A DNA stretch of 12,548 bases from Helicobacteraceae bacterium (GCA_015488075.1 WFOM01000035.1:1-12548); one strand, 5' to 3'; shown: positions 1-8,402, numbered from the stretch's first letter. Numbers and translations: made by a program. Notes: generated by a model from the sequence alone, not told the origin.

Positions 1-860
1 ATAAGTTTTCTATAATCGTTGGACCAGATTTCTATACACATCCAAACTCAAAAAATCTGGCAAGACTTACAGCTTTGGTTGAAAAATACACAGATTTTGA
101 GTTGGTTATAATTCCACCTCTTTCAAACACACTGGGTGTTGCACTTATAAATGATTTGGATGATGAGAGAGGCTCATATACTATAGGTTACAATGTTAAA
201 GGTGATTTTACTTTGAGTGCATTGGGGGATGGTGATTTGGATATGCCGGCTATCAACCAACAAGAAGGAACACTTACAAGTATAAACAAAAGAGTAAAAC
301 CTACAAATCAGGCAGTTCCATACAAAGGTTATGTGCTAAACGACATAGCAAACGAACTCGGACTTAAAGCTGAACTTACCATAGAATACACAAAAGAACT
401 TCCACAAAACAAAGGTTTTAAATCGATAGATTTTGATGAACTTCCAAACTATTATGAAAATGACGGAACCGAAGTTATAGGGTATGTGTTAAATAACTTA
501 ACAGTTTCGGCTACAAATGATGAAAAAGTTGAGAAAATAAGCCAGGATAAATTAGAAGGTAGTATAATCTACCTTGCAAATCCTGTAAGACAGTTTACAC
601 CGTTTACTCATAAAACCACAAATCTTGATGAAAAAAGCGGTTTGTATATGAGTGAAGAGTTTTTAAATGCAAGCGATGAGTTTAACGAAGGTGACGAGGT
701 TGTGGTCAAAACAGACAAAGGTGAGATAAAAACAACCATAGTAAGTTATAACAAAATAGGAGGAGATATCTTTATGCTTCCAACTTTTGATAAAAATCTA
801 AATTCACAGTCTCTGTTTGAGTCATACAGATTTGCTCAAGCAGAAATCAAAAAGGTGTAA
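1..860 (+). CDS. nuoG: NADH-quinone oxidoreductase subunit G, C-terminal part (5' end outside window)
   Basis: The reading frame is open from base 3 and ends at a TAA at 858-860, giving about 285 residues of a longer protein. A TTG at base 75 is only an internal codon, because the frame stays open and protein-like upstream of it. NuoG is the large iron-sulfur subunit of the peripheral arm of complex I and carries electrons towards NuoI. What is seen is the end of its molybdopterin-oxidoreductase-like fold, including the segment NQQEGTLTSINKRVKPTN that is typical of NuoG, followed by a small beta-rich C-terminal domain (SEEFLNASDEF, then EGDEVVVKTDKGE). The cluster-binding N-terminus lies outside the window. 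nuoH starts two bases after the stop, and its AAAGG ribosome site lies inside the last nuoG codons. The assignment rests on this motif and on the unbroken nuoHIJKLMN run that follows. Confidence 0.93.
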   Translation, partial: KFSIIVGPDFYTHPNSKNLARLTALVEKYTDFELVIIPPLSNTLGVALINDLDDERGSYTIGYNVKGDFTLSALGDGDLDMPAINQQEGTLTSINKRVKPTNQAVPYKGYVLNDIANELGLKAELTIEYTKELPQNKGFKSIDFDELPNYYENDGTEVIGYVLNNLTVSATNDEKVEKISQDKLEGSIIYLANPVRQFTPFTHKTTNLDEKSGLYMSEEFLNASDEFNEGDEVVVKTDKGEIKTTIVSYNKIGGDIFMLPTFDKNLNSQSLFESYRFAQAEIKKV

Positions 861-862
861 GT

Positions 863-1837
863 ATGTCATATATAGTAGGAACACTTATAAACATAGTTAT
901 AGTGATGCTGATATTTTCGGCACTGGCAGGTCTTGGAACATATTTTGAGAGAAAAGTTCTTGCTTTCATGCAAAGAAGGCTCGGACCTATGGTAGTTGGA
1001 CCTTACGGTCTTTTGCAAATAGCGGCTGACGGTATAAAGCTTTTTACAAAAGAGGATATCATTCCTCAAAATGTTGTAGCAAAGATTTTTAGAATTGCAC
1101 CGGTTATAACCGCCGCTACTGCTTTTATGGCTGCGGCTGCTATACCTTTTTTACCTGATTTTGAGATATTTGGCATAAAAGTTCATCCGATTATTTCAGA
1201 TATAAACATAGCCATACTTTATATACTGGGTGTTATGGGAGTAGGTTTATACGGTTTGCTTCTTGGAGGTATGGCATCAGCTAACAAATGGTCGCTTATC
1301 TCATCGGCAAGGGCTGCGGCTGTTTTTATATCGTATGAAGTTGTAACTGGACTATCAATCCTTGCACCTATAATGATGGTTGGTTCTTTGTCTCTTGTGG
1401 ATTTTAACAACTATCAGGCTGAGCATGGCTGGCTTGTTTTTTCTCAGCCGGTTGCTTTTGTTTTGTTTTGGATAGCAGCATTTGCGGAAACCGGTAGAAC
1501 TCCTTTTCACCTTATAGCAAACGACCATGAGATTATAGATGGTTTTGGAACGGAATACAGCGGTATGAGATGGGGTTTGTTTTTTATAGGTGAGTATGCA
1601 AATATGTTTTTTATCTCTTTTGTTATACCGCTTATTTTCCTTGGAGGATTTGGTGATGGAAGCTTTTTGGGTGCTTTGATTTTCTTGCTTAAAGTTTCGT
1701 TTTTCTTTTTCTTTTTCCTGTGGACAAGAGCTGCATGGCCGGATATAAGACCTGATCAGCTTATGTGGCTTTGCTGGAAAGTTTTGATGCCTTTAGCGGT
1801 TATAAATGTTGTTATAACCGGTATAGTAATGATGTAA
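863..1837 (+). CDS. nuoH: NADH-quinone oxidoreductase subunit H
   Basis: This 324-residue multi-pass membrane protein forms the quinone-binding chamber and joins the peripheral and membrane arms of complex I. The family signatures are clear: ERKVLAFMQRRLGP at residues 29-42, GPYGLLQIAADGIKLFTKE at 46-64, AETGRTPF at 208-215 and GTEYSGMRWG at 229-238. The length is normal for the family. The ATG lies two bases after the nuoG stop and behind AAAGG. One deviation is visible. After AETGRTPF, most NuoH/ND1 proteins read PFD-x-PE-x-E-x-E, whereas here residues 214-223 read PFHLIANDHE, so two of the usual acidic positions hold His and Ala. A run of Phe in the last third lies in a membrane helix and is not a frameshift, because the C-terminal DQLMWLCWK segment stays in frame. 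Confidence 0.97.
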   Translation: MSYIVGTLINIVIVMLIFSALAGLGTYFERKVLAFMQRRLGPMVVGPYGLLQIAADGIKLFTKEDIIPQNVVAKIFRIAPVITAATAFMAAAAIPFLPDFEIFGIKVHPIISDINIAILYILGVMGVGLYGLLLGGMASANKWSLISSARAAAVFISYEVVTGLSILAPIMMVGSLSLVDFNNYQAEHGWLVFSQPVAFVLFWIAAFAETGRTPFHLIANDHEIIDGFGTEYSGMRWGLFFIGEYANMFFISFVIPLIFLGGFGDGSFLGALIFLLKVSFFFFFFLWTRAAWPDIRPDQLMWLCWKVLMPLAVINVVITGIVMM

Positions 1838-1850
1838 GGGGATGTGAGAT

Positions 1851-2468
1851 ATGAGTGAGATAAAAATGTTTGAAGACAGAAATGTAGGTGAAGGTTACTA
1901 TAAGATAGATATAGACTCTTATCCCACTACACCTTGGGAAAAATTTAAAAGAGTAGTTAAAAGAAGTTTAAAAGGTGAGCTTTTTGTCGGACTCTGGGTA
2001 GTTTTGAGAGAGATGATAAAGTTTAACATCCATACAGTTCAGTATCCTCTTGAAAAGATGCCAATAGGTCCTAGATACAGAGCAGTTCACCAGATGAAAA
2101 GGCTTTGGGAAAGCGGAACCGAGAGATGTATAGGATGCGGTTTGTGTGAAAAGATATGTATATCAAACTGTATCAGAATGGAAACAAGATACGATGAAAA
2201 CCAGAGAAAAGAGGTAAGTGAATACAGCATAAATCTCGGAAGATGTATATTTTGCGGATATTGTGCAGAGGTTTGCCCCGAGCTTGCAATTACACACGGC
2301 GGCGAGTATGAAAACTGTTCAGAGCAAAGAGAGCATTTTATACTGTATGATGATATGCTTACACCTATTGATATGGTTTTGAACAAACAACAAAAAGAGT
2401 TTGAAGGTTTTGGAGCCGTTACACCAAATGAGGATGCGAGGTTGAAAAAAACCCCGCTTGCATACTAA
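1851..2468 (+). CDS. nuoI: NADH-quinone oxidoreductase subunit I (2x[4Fe-4S] ferredoxin-type)
   Basis: A 205-residue cytoplasmic subunit that carries the N6a and N6b [4Fe-4S] clusters, the relay just before cluster N2 and quinone. Both ferredoxin motifs are complete: C93-x2-C96-x2-C99-x3-C103 ([11 protein letters not shown]) and C132-x2-C135-x2-C138-x3-C142-P ([12 protein letters not shown]). The first motif ends in C-Ile where most homologues have C-Pro, and is followed by an extra Cys107. I believe the form [15 protein letters not shown] is common in Campylobacterota and do not count it as a defect. The N-terminal stretch (residues 38-68) contains the amphipathic segment that anchors NuoI to the membrane arm. 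The ATG follows AAGGGGA at 1836-1842 by 8 bases, and 13 bases separate it from nuoH. nuoJ follows after 9 bases. Confidence 0.97.
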   Translation: MSEIKMFEDRNVGEGYYKIDIDSYPTTPWEKFKRVVKRSLKGELFVGLWVVLREMIKFNIHTVQYPLEKMPIGPRYRAVHQMKRLWESGTERCIGCGLCEKICISNCIRMETRYDENQRKEVSEYSINLGRCIFCGYCAEVCPELAITHGGEYENCSEQREHFILYDDMLTPIDMVLNKQQKEFEGFGAVTPNEDARLKKTPLAY

Positions 2469-2477
2469 GGAGTTTAT

Positions 2478-3038
2478 ATGTTTGAAACAGTTGCATTTTA
2501 TCTTTTTGCAGTGCTGGTTACCGTATCGTTTTTTATAGCCGTAACCACATCACAGGCACTTTATGCTTTGACGGCACTTGCTTCGGGAATGATTCTTATT
2601 TCCGGATTTTTCTTTATACTTGATGCCGAGTTTTTGGGTGCCATACAAATAATAGTTTATTCAGGTGCGGTTTTGGCACTTTATGCATTTGGTATGATGT
2701 TTTTTGATACTACAAGAGAGGTTAAAGAGAAAAAAGGAAACAGGATTATCATAGCATCTTTGTCTGTTCTTAGTGTAATCCTGGTTGTTTTGATCTTTGC
2801 AGCACCGGTAGTATCAGACAACATAGTGGCAAACTATCCTGTGGTAGAGGGTATAGGAAACACTGAACAAGTTGGTATAGTTCTTTTTACAAAATACCTT
2901 GTTCCGTTTGAAGTTGCCGCTGTTATGCTTCTTGTTGCTATGATTGCGGGAATAGTTCTAGCCGGTAAAAAAATGGATGTTTCACTCACTCTAAAAGATG
3001 ACAGTGAGATAAATAATGAAGAAAAGGTGCTTTCATGA
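2478..3038 (+). CDS. nuoJ: NADH-quinone oxidoreductase subunit J
   Basis: A 186-residue membrane subunit of complex I with five predicted hydrophobic segments. The third (residues 51-75, beginning EFLGAIQIIVYSGAVLALYA) is the diagnostic NuoJ/ND6 helix, whose pi-bulge is thought to switch during coupling of quinone reduction to proton movement; Tyr61 matches the conserved Tyr there. Glu145 sits at the start of the last helix (LVPFEVAAVMLLVAM). The C-terminal tail (from about residue 168) is hydrophilic and acidic. The ribosome site AAGGAG (2467-2472) overlaps the nuoI stop. The last codons overlap the nuoK start by four bases (ATGA at 3035-3038), a typical sign of translational coupling. Confidence 0.95.
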   Translation: MFETVAFYLFAVLVTVSFFIAVTTSQALYALTALASGMILISGFFFILDAEFLGAIQIIVYSGAVLALYAFGMMFFDTTREVKEKKGNRIIIASLSVLSVILVVLIFAAPVVSDNIVANYPVVEGIGNTEQVGIVLFTKYLVPFEVAAVMLLVAMIAGIVLAGKKMDVSLTLKDDSEINNEEKVLS

Positions 3039-3343
3039 TGGAGATAGGACTTAGCCATTATCTTATACTTTCAACTATACTTTTTGGTATAGGGCTTTAC
3101 GGTGTTATGAGCAGAAAAAACCTATTGATGCTTTTCTTTGCGACAGAGATTTTGTTAAACTCAGTAAATATAGGTTTTGCTGCGATATCACACTATTTGG
3201 GTGATTTGACCGGTCAGATGTTTGCATTTTTTGTTATTGCCATTGCTGCAAGTGAAGTGGCAGTTGGTCTTGGACTGCTTGTAGTATGGTTTAAAAGACA
3301 TAACAGAATTGACCTTGATGAAATGATGAGTATGAGAGGATAG
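3035..3343 (+). CDS. nuoK: NADH-quinone oxidoreductase subunit K
   Basis: A 102-residue, three-helix membrane subunit (ND4L family) on the proton path between NuoH/J and the antiporter-like subunits. The two membrane-buried glutamates needed for coupling are present: Glu38 (in MLFFATEILLNSVN) and Glu74 (in AIAASEVAVGLGLLV), equivalent to Glu36 and Glu72 of E. coli. The start is an ATG ATG pair at 3035 and 3038. The first overlaps the nuoJ stop and has AAAAGG about 10 bases upstream; the second would shorten the protein by one residue, and the sequence does not decide between them. The same ATGATGGAG start string recurs at nuoL. The length is normal for the family and the gene shows no damage. 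Confidence 0.96.
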   Translation: MMEIGLSHYLILSTILFGIGLYGVMSRKNLLMLFFATEILLNSVNIGFAAISHYLGDLTGQMFAFFVIAIAASEVAVGLGLLVVWFKRHNRIDLDEMMSMRG

Positions 3344-3344
3344 G

Positions 3345-5270
3345 ATGATGGAGAAATATTTATATATAGCACTTTTTGCTCCACTGGTTAGCTCACTGTT
3401 TTCTTCTTTGTTTACTGCAAAACCGAAGAAACAGTTTGTAGGTGTTATAGCCAGTTTGCTTATAGCCACTTCGTTTGTAAGCAGTGTTATTTTGGGATTT
3501 TATATACTTGGCGGCGGTGAGGCTATACATGTAGAGCTTATGACATGGATAAATACAGGCGGACTTTATATACCGTTTGGATTTGTGGTTGATGAGATAA
3601 GTGTTACTATGATGTTTGTTGTAACTCTTGTTTCAATGTTGGTTCATATCTACTCAAACGGTTATATGGACCACGATCCGAGTTTTAACAGATTTTTTGC
3701 ATGGCTTAGTGCTTTTGTGTTTTCTATGATGGTTCTTGTAATGAGTGACAACTTTGCAGGACTTTTTATAGGATGGGAAGGTGTTGGACTTTGTTCATGG
3801 GGTCTTATAGGTTTTTGGTATTACAAAGAGAGTGCAACATGGGCTGCCAATGAAGCTTTTATAATGAATAGAATTGCAGACCTTGGTATGCTTATAGGTT
3901 TGTTTTTGCTTTACTGGAATACCGGTTCACTTCAATACGATGTAGTTTTTTCAAAAGTGGCACTTCTTGATCATTCAACACTTATATGGATTGGGATCTT
4001 CCTGTTTATAGGTGCTATGGGTAAATCAGCCCAGTTCCCGCTTCATACATGGCTTGCAGATGCTATGGAAGGTCCAACACCGGTTTCTGCTCTTATCCAT
4101 GCAGCGACAATGGTTACAGCAGGTGTTTATCTGGTAATCAGATCAAATCCTTTGTATGATCTTGTACCTGAAGTCGGCATATTTATAGCAAGTCTTGGAA
4201 CATTTGTGGCATTTTTTGCGGCATCTATGGCTCTTGTCAACAGAGATATGAAAAGGATTATAGCATACTCTACTCTGTCACAGCTTGGTTATATGTTTGC
4301 AGCAGCAGGTCTTGGGGCTTACTGGGTGGCACTGTTTCACCTTATGGCCCATGCTTTCTTTAAAGCACTTCTTTTCCTTGGAGCAGGTAATGTTATGCAT
4401 GCTATGCATGATGAGCTTGATCCGTTTAAAATGGGTGCACTAAAAGAGAAAATGAAGTGGACATGGATTATGATGACTGTAGCTTCTTTTGCACTTGCTG
4501 GTGTTTTTCCGCTTGCAGGATTCTTTTCAAAAGACACCATACTTGAAGCGGCTTTTGTTGATCATCATTATGTGATATACGGAGTGCTTTTGTTTACTGC
4601 AGCTCTTACGGCATTTTATTCATTTAGACTTGTTGCATTGATATTTCACGGTAACGACAGATATTCTCAGTTTGGCATCCATCCTCATGAAGCTTACAAC
4701 TATATGCTTTGGGCAATGGCTCCGTTGTTCTTCTTTGCGATTATCGCAGGTATAATGCAAACACCGTTTTTTGAGATGGTTGAAGAAGCATTAAACGCAA
4801 GAGAGTATCATATACACTCAGAAGCTGTCAAATGGATAATGCTTATAGGGACACAGGTTTTGGTTATAGCATCTATCTTTTATGCATATAGAAAATACAA
4901 CAGAAACGATATAACTGTTCCTGACGGAACAAGTAAAACTGAAAACAGACTGTGTTACAAAGTTTTGTTTAATCAATACTATATACCTTATTTTTACGAA
5001 GAATATCTTGTTAAGCCTTACAGAGAACTTTCAGGACTGTTCTGGAAAAAATTTGATCTTAGAGTTGTTGATGCAACAGTTGACGGTATAGCTAAAATTC
5101 TATATAACACAGGTGAAGAAACAAGAGGTATGCAAAGCGGAAATCTGTCTGTTATGCTCAGATGGATGGTTGTGGGTCTTGTTATACTTCTTATATTTGC
5201 CGGTGCAGTTGGATTGGCTGTAAGATATTCTGATAAAATCTTGTCGTTTTTATCAGCTTTAGGAGTTTAA
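3345..5270 (+). CDS. nuoL: NADH-quinone oxidoreductase subunit L (antiporter-like)
   Basis: The 641-residue distal antiporter-like subunit (ND5 family), a proton-translocating channel of the complex I membrane arm. Charged channel residues can be placed: Glu145 (FIGWEGVGLCSWGLIG), Lys227 (GAMGKSAQFPLHTWLADAM), Lys340 (HAFFKALLFLGAGNV) and Lys396 (AGFFSKDTIL), matching Glu144, Lys229, Lys342 and Lys399 of E. coli NuoL. After the 14-helix core, residues from about 500 onward form the NuoL-specific extension: a hydrophilic stretch with FNQYYIPYFYEEYL, an amphipathic part likely to be the lateral helix, and a last membrane helix near 610-632. The gene starts one base after the nuoK stop with an ATG ATG pair, and GAGAGGA lies just upstream. 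nuoM follows after three bases. It is intact and of usual length. Confidence 0.97.
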   Translation: MMEKYLYIALFAPLVSSLFSSLFTAKPKKQFVGVIASLLIATSFVSSVILGFYILGGGEAIHVELMTWINTGGLYIPFGFVVDEISVTMMFVVTLVSMLVHIYSNGYMDHDPSFNRFFAWLSAFVFSMMVLVMSDNFAGLFIGWEGVGLCSWGLIGFWYYKESATWAANEAFIMNRIADLGMLIGLFLLYWNTGSLQYDVVFSKVALLDHSTLIWIGIFLFIGAMGKSAQFPLHTWLADAMEGPTPVSALIHAATMVTAGVYLVIRSNPLYDLVPEVGIFIASLGTFVAFFAASMALVNRDMKRIIAYSTLSQLGYMFAAAGLGAYWVALFHLMAHAFFKALLFLGAGNVMHAMHDELDPFKMGALKEKMKWTWIMMTVASFALAGVFPLAGFFSKDTILEAAFVDHHYVIYGVLLFTAALTAFYSFRLVALIFHGNDRYSQFGIHPHEAYNYMLWAMAPLFFFAIIAGIMQTPFFEMVEEALNAREYHIHSEAVKWIMLIGTQVLVIASIFYAYRKYNRNDITVPDGTSKTENRLCYKVLFNQYYIPYFYEEYLVKPYRELSGLFWKKFDLRVVDATVDGIAKILYNTGEETRGMQSGNLSVMLRWMVVGLVILLIFAGAVGLAVRYSDKILSFLSALGV

Positions 5271-5273
5271 TAG

Positions 5274-6839
5274 ATGTTGGAAAATATTTTAACGATACTT
5301 ATATTTTTCCCGCTGATTGCAGGGATACTCGGTTTTGCTATAGATAAAAACTCTTTTAGAGCTTATGGTATAGCAGTAAGCTTAGTTGAGTTTGTGCTTT
5401 CGTTGTTGTTGTGGTTTTATTATGATCCTAATATTGCAGGTATGCAGTTTGTAGAGACTTTACCTCTTATACCTACTTTTGGTATTAACTATTTTGTAGG
5501 GGTTGACGGTATATCTATGTTTATCATCATACTTGCTGCATTTTTTACACTCATAGGTATAGCATCGCTTCCAAAAACACCAAATGAGAAAAATATGATA
5601 ATAACACTTCTATTTTTACAGATGACCATGGTTGGTGTTTTTGCGGCACTTGATGCTATAGTATTTTATATTTTTTGGGAGTTTTCACTTGTTCCTATGA
5701 TATACATTATAGGTGCATGGGGAGGACCTCTTAGAATATATGCATCTATTAAGTTCTTTTTATATACTTTTGCCGGTTCTCTTATAATGTTGGTTGGTAT
5801 GTTGTTTATGGCATATTTTTACTATCAGACAACAGGTGTATGGAGCTTTTCTATAGAAGACTGGTATAACCTTGTTTTACCTAAGTCTTATCAGATTTGG
5901 CTGTTTTTGGCTTTCTTTATAGGATTTGCCATAAAAGTTCCTATGTTTCCGTTTCATACATGGCTTCCTTATGCTCACGGTCAGGCACCTACCATAGGTT
6001 CTGTAATACTTGCTGCAATTTTGCTTAAAATGGGAACATATGCATTTGTAAGATTTTCTTTGCCTCTTTTTCCTGATGCAAGTGTTTTCTTTATGGTGCC
6101 AATAGCTACCATATCTATCATCATGATAGTATATACTGCTATGGTTGCTTATGCACAGGAAGATATAAAGCAGGTCGTAGCATACAGCTCTATATCTCAC
6201 ATGGGTGTTATAATACTTGGAACATTTGCACTAAATGTTGAAGGTATAAGCGGTTCTATCTTTTTAATGATAGGTCACGGTGTAGTCTCAGGTGCACTGT
6301 TTTTGCTTGTAGGTGTTATATATGAAAGAAGACATACCAAACTTATGAGTGAATTTGGAGGGCTTGCACATGTTATGCCAAGATATGCGGCGATATTTGG
6401 TATATTTTTGATGGCATCAGTCGGTCTTCCTCTAACTATAAACTTTATAGGTGAGTTTTTAAGTCTGCTTGGTTTTTACAAACAGTCTCACATATTAACA
6501 TTGGTAGCGGGGACAGCCATAATTGTCGGTGCCATATATATGCTCTCAGCATTTAAAAAAGCATTTTTCGGCAATGTTACAAAAGAGGAAAACAAAAACT
6601 TACCTGATGTTAACAAAACTGAACTTGTTGCACTTATCCCACTTGTAGCTATTACAATATGGTTAGGGGTTTATCCAAAACCTGTTTTGGACCCTATAAA
6701 CAAAAGTGTTACAAGACTTGTAAAATTTATGCATGAAAAATCAAGAACACCGGATGGAAAAATAAGGATACAAGACCCGCTTAAAGTAAAAACCAAAAAA
6801 GTATGCAGCGATTGTGCTTCATGTAAGGAGGGCGAATAA
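5274..6839 (+). CDS. nuoM: NADH-quinone oxidoreductase subunit M (antiporter-like)
   Basis: A 521-residue ND4-family antiporter-like subunit forming the middle proton channel of complex I. Channel residues are present: Glu136 (FWEFSLVPMIYIIGAWGG), Lys221 (GFAIKVPMFPFHTWLP), Lys252 (AAILLKMGTYAFVRF) and Glu394 (NFIGEFLSLLGF), equivalent to Glu144, Lys234, Lys265 and Glu407 in E. coli. The ribosome site is TTAGGAG, overlapping the nuoL stop region. After the last membrane helix (ending about residue 470) there is a long hydrophilic tail that closes with three cysteines in CxxCxxC spacing (C511, C514, C517). This tail is not part of the canonical fold, and its function is unknown to me. The last codons (AAG GAG GGC) also serve as the ribosome site for nuoN, and the stop overlaps the nuoN start by one base (TAATG). 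Confidence 0.97.
   Translation: MLENILTILIFFPLIAGILGFAIDKNSFRAYGIAVSLVEFVLSLLLWFYYDPNIAGMQFVETLPLIPTFGINYFVGVDGISMFIIILAAFFTLIGIASLPKTPNEKNMIITLLFLQMTMVGVFAALDAIVFYIFWEFSLVPMIYIIGAWGGPLRIYASIKFFLYTFAGSLIMLVGMLFMAYFYYQTTGVWSFSIEDWYNLVLPKSYQIWLFLAFFIGFAIKVPMFPFHTWLPYAHGQAPTIGSVILAAILLKMGTYAFVRFSLPLFPDASVFFMVPIATISIIMIVYTAMVAYAQEDIKQVVAYSSISHMGVIILGTFALNVEGISGSIFLMIGHGVVSGALFLLVGVIYERRHTKLMSEFGGLAHVMPRYAAIFGIFLMASVGLPLTINFIGEFLSLLGFYKQSHILTLVAGTAIIVGAIYMLSAFKKAFFGNVTKEENKNLPDVNKTELVALIPLVAITIWLGVYPKPVLDPINKSVTRLVKFMHEKSRTPDGKIRIQDPLKVKTKKVCSDCASCKEGE
6825..6831 (+). promoter_or_regulatory. Shine-Dalgarno site of nuoN inside the nuoM tail
   Basis: AAGGAGG lies 7 bases before the nuoN ATG at 6839 and is the strongest ribosome site seen in the operon. 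It sits in the final codons of nuoM and so fixes the Lys-Glu-Gly near the NuoM C-terminus. Together with the TAATG stop/start overlap it supports coupled translation of nuoM and nuoN and confirms the nuoN start. Confidence 0.8.
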
Positions 6840-8347
6840 TGATACAGCCTGTAAATATTTCTATGGATGTTTTGAATCTGACTACTCTTGCACCGATGCT
6901 TGTTGCAGTAGTTGGGGCTTTGTTTATACTTGTTATAGATTTGTTCAAATCAAATTTGGACAAATCACTGTATGTTATGATAAGCATACTGTTTTTATTT
7001 GTGGATTTGATAGCAGTTTATGAATCTTCACTCACTTTTATGCAAAACGGAACCGTGATAGGGCTTTTTGATGTGATGCAGATAGACGGTTTGGCAATAG
7101 TTTCTCAGTTTATCATAGTAATAGCTTCTATGCTTTTTATACCGCTTGCGATGACATCAAAAAGATTTCATGAATATAGCTATCCTGAGTATTTTGCACT
7201 CTTTTTGTTTATGATAGCAGGTTTTCAGTTTATGGTTGCAACAGACAACCTTATACTTATATTTGTAGGGCTTGAGACTGCTTCACTTTCACTTTATACC
7301 ATGATAGCTATGCACAACAGAGCCAAATCTTTTGAAGCGGCTGTAAAATACTTTACTATGGGAGCACTGGCTGCAGGTTTTTACAGCTTTGGGGCTATGG
7401 TGTTTTATGCAATTACAGGCTCGGTTGAGATAAACCAGATAGCAGCTGTTTTGGATGCAAACTCCTATAAAAACCTTGGTTATGTTTTTGTGGCTGTTGC
7501 CTTCTTGCTTGCCTCTTTTGCATTTAAACTTTCTTTGGTTCCTTTTCATACATGGGCACCTGATGTATATGAAGGCTCATCTGCAGCATTAGCCGGATAT
7601 ATGTCTATAGTTCCAAAGATAGCTGCATTTATAGTTACTATGAGACTGTTTGAGTTCCTTGTTCACAGTGATATAGTATGGTTAAAAGCGATACTTTATG
7701 CTTTTGTGATTATCACTATGACCATATCAAACCTGTGGGCTTTGGTTCAAAGTGATGTAAAGAGGATGCTTGCATACAGTTCCATCTCTCATGCCGGTTT
7801 TGCTATGGCGGCGGTTTTGATAGGAACGACTGAAGCAAATACCGCACTTCTTCTTTACTGGGTTATGTTTACATTTACCAATCTTGGGTCATTCTCTATG
7901 CTTTGGATATCAAGACAAAAAAATCTTTTGCCTGGACAAAGCAGTGACCACTCTTATGAAAAATTTGCCGGTATGATTAAAACAGCACCAATTCCTGCGG
8001 TTATAATGGGGCTTTTTATGCTGACACTTGCAGGAGTTCCTCCTTTTGCACTCTTTTGGGGTAAACTTTATATGATAAATGCGGCAGTTATTTCAGGTTA
8101 TACTTTCCTTGCTTTTATAATGGCTATAAACTCTGCTATAGCAGGTTATTATTATCTAAAACTTATAGTATATATGTTTATGAAAGAGCCGGTTGACAGC
8201 AGATATGAAAAAGTATATACCAAAAACCTGTCATTGACTTTAAAAACAGTTATAGGTTTTGCTGCTGTAGGAACAATTTTTGCTGTATTTGCAATAAACC
8301 CTCTTTTAAACCTTATAGGCGGATTTGTTTACAACAGTGGGTTTTAA
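6839..8347 (+). CDS. nuoN: NADH-quinone oxidoreductase subunit N (antiporter-like)
   Basis: A 502-residue ND2-family antiporter-like subunit, the proton channel closest to NuoK, and the last nuo gene here. Channel residues seen are Glu146 (FVGLETASLSLYTM), Lys230 (FAFKLSLVPFHTWAPDVYEG), Lys260 (MSIVPKIAAFIV) and Lys409 (ALFWGKLYMINAA), corresponding to Glu133, Lys217, Lys247 and Lys395 of E. coli NuoN. The full set of 14 helices, including the N-terminal ones, appears present, unlike the shortened animal ND2. The start is the ATG within TAATG, 7 bases after AAGGAGG. The stop at 8345-8347 is followed by only 25 bases before pflA, with no separate terminator; the only terminator-like hairpin overlaps the start of pflA. 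Confidence 0.97.
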   Translation: MIQPVNISMDVLNLTTLAPMLVAVVGALFILVIDLFKSNLDKSLYVMISILFLFVDLIAVYESSLTFMQNGTVIGLFDVMQIDGLAIVSQFIIVIASMLFIPLAMTSKRFHEYSYPEYFALFLFMIAGFQFMVATDNLILIFVGLETASLSLYTMIAMHNRAKSFEAAVKYFTMGALAAGFYSFGAMVFYAITGSVEINQIAAVLDANSYKNLGYVFVAVAFLLASFAFKLSLVPFHTWAPDVYEGSSAALAGYMSIVPKIAAFIVTMRLFEFLVHSDIVWLKAILYAFVIITMTISNLWALVQSDVKRMLAYSSISHAGFAMAAVLIGTTEANTALLLYWVMFTFTNLGSFSMLWISRQKNLLPGQSSDHSYEKFAGMIKTAPIPAVIMGLFMLTLAGVPPFALFWGKLYMINAAVISGYTFLAFIMAINSAIAGYYYLKLIVYMFMKEPVDSRYEKVYTKNLSLTLKTVIGFAAVGTIFAVFAINPLLNLIGGFVYNSGF

Positions 8348-8358
8348 AACTTCAATTT

Positions 8359-8402
8359 AAAGGAGCAAAGTTTTGTTTTTCAAATCTCTCTTTGCTCTTT
8401 TT
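8359..8402 (+). promoter_or_regulatory. Hairpin over the pflA ribosome site and start, followed by a T run
   Basis: The arm AAAGGAGCAAAG (8359-8370) can pair with CTTTGCTCTTTT (8390-8401). The core of eight Watson-Crick pairs (GAGCAAAG/CTTTGCTC) is extended by one G-T and three A-T pairs around a 19-base loop. The left arm contains the AAAGGAG ribosome site of pflA, and the TTG start (8373-8375) lies in the loop. The core stem is followed by TTTTT (8398-8402), so it also has the form of an intrinsic terminator. I infer either end-of-operon attenuation or masking of pflA translation. The base pairing is seen; any function is inference. Confidence 0.45.

Noticed and set aside
75..860. An independent 261-residue gene starting at TTG 75
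   Set aside because: The frame is open and NuoG-like from base 3, and no ribosome site precedes base 75; it is the tail of nuoG.
1690..1725. Phe-rich, T-rich run near the end of nuoH as a slippage site or frameshift
   Set aside because: The frame continues into the conserved DQLMWLCWK segment, and a Phe-rich helix is usual there.
5877..6200. 107-residue open frame on the - strand within nuoM
   Set aside because: It is fully antisense to a conserved part of nuoM, has no ribosome site and a composition (Cys/His/Tyr/Lys-rich) typical of a shadow frame. The other antisense frames in nuo and pflA fail for the same reasons.
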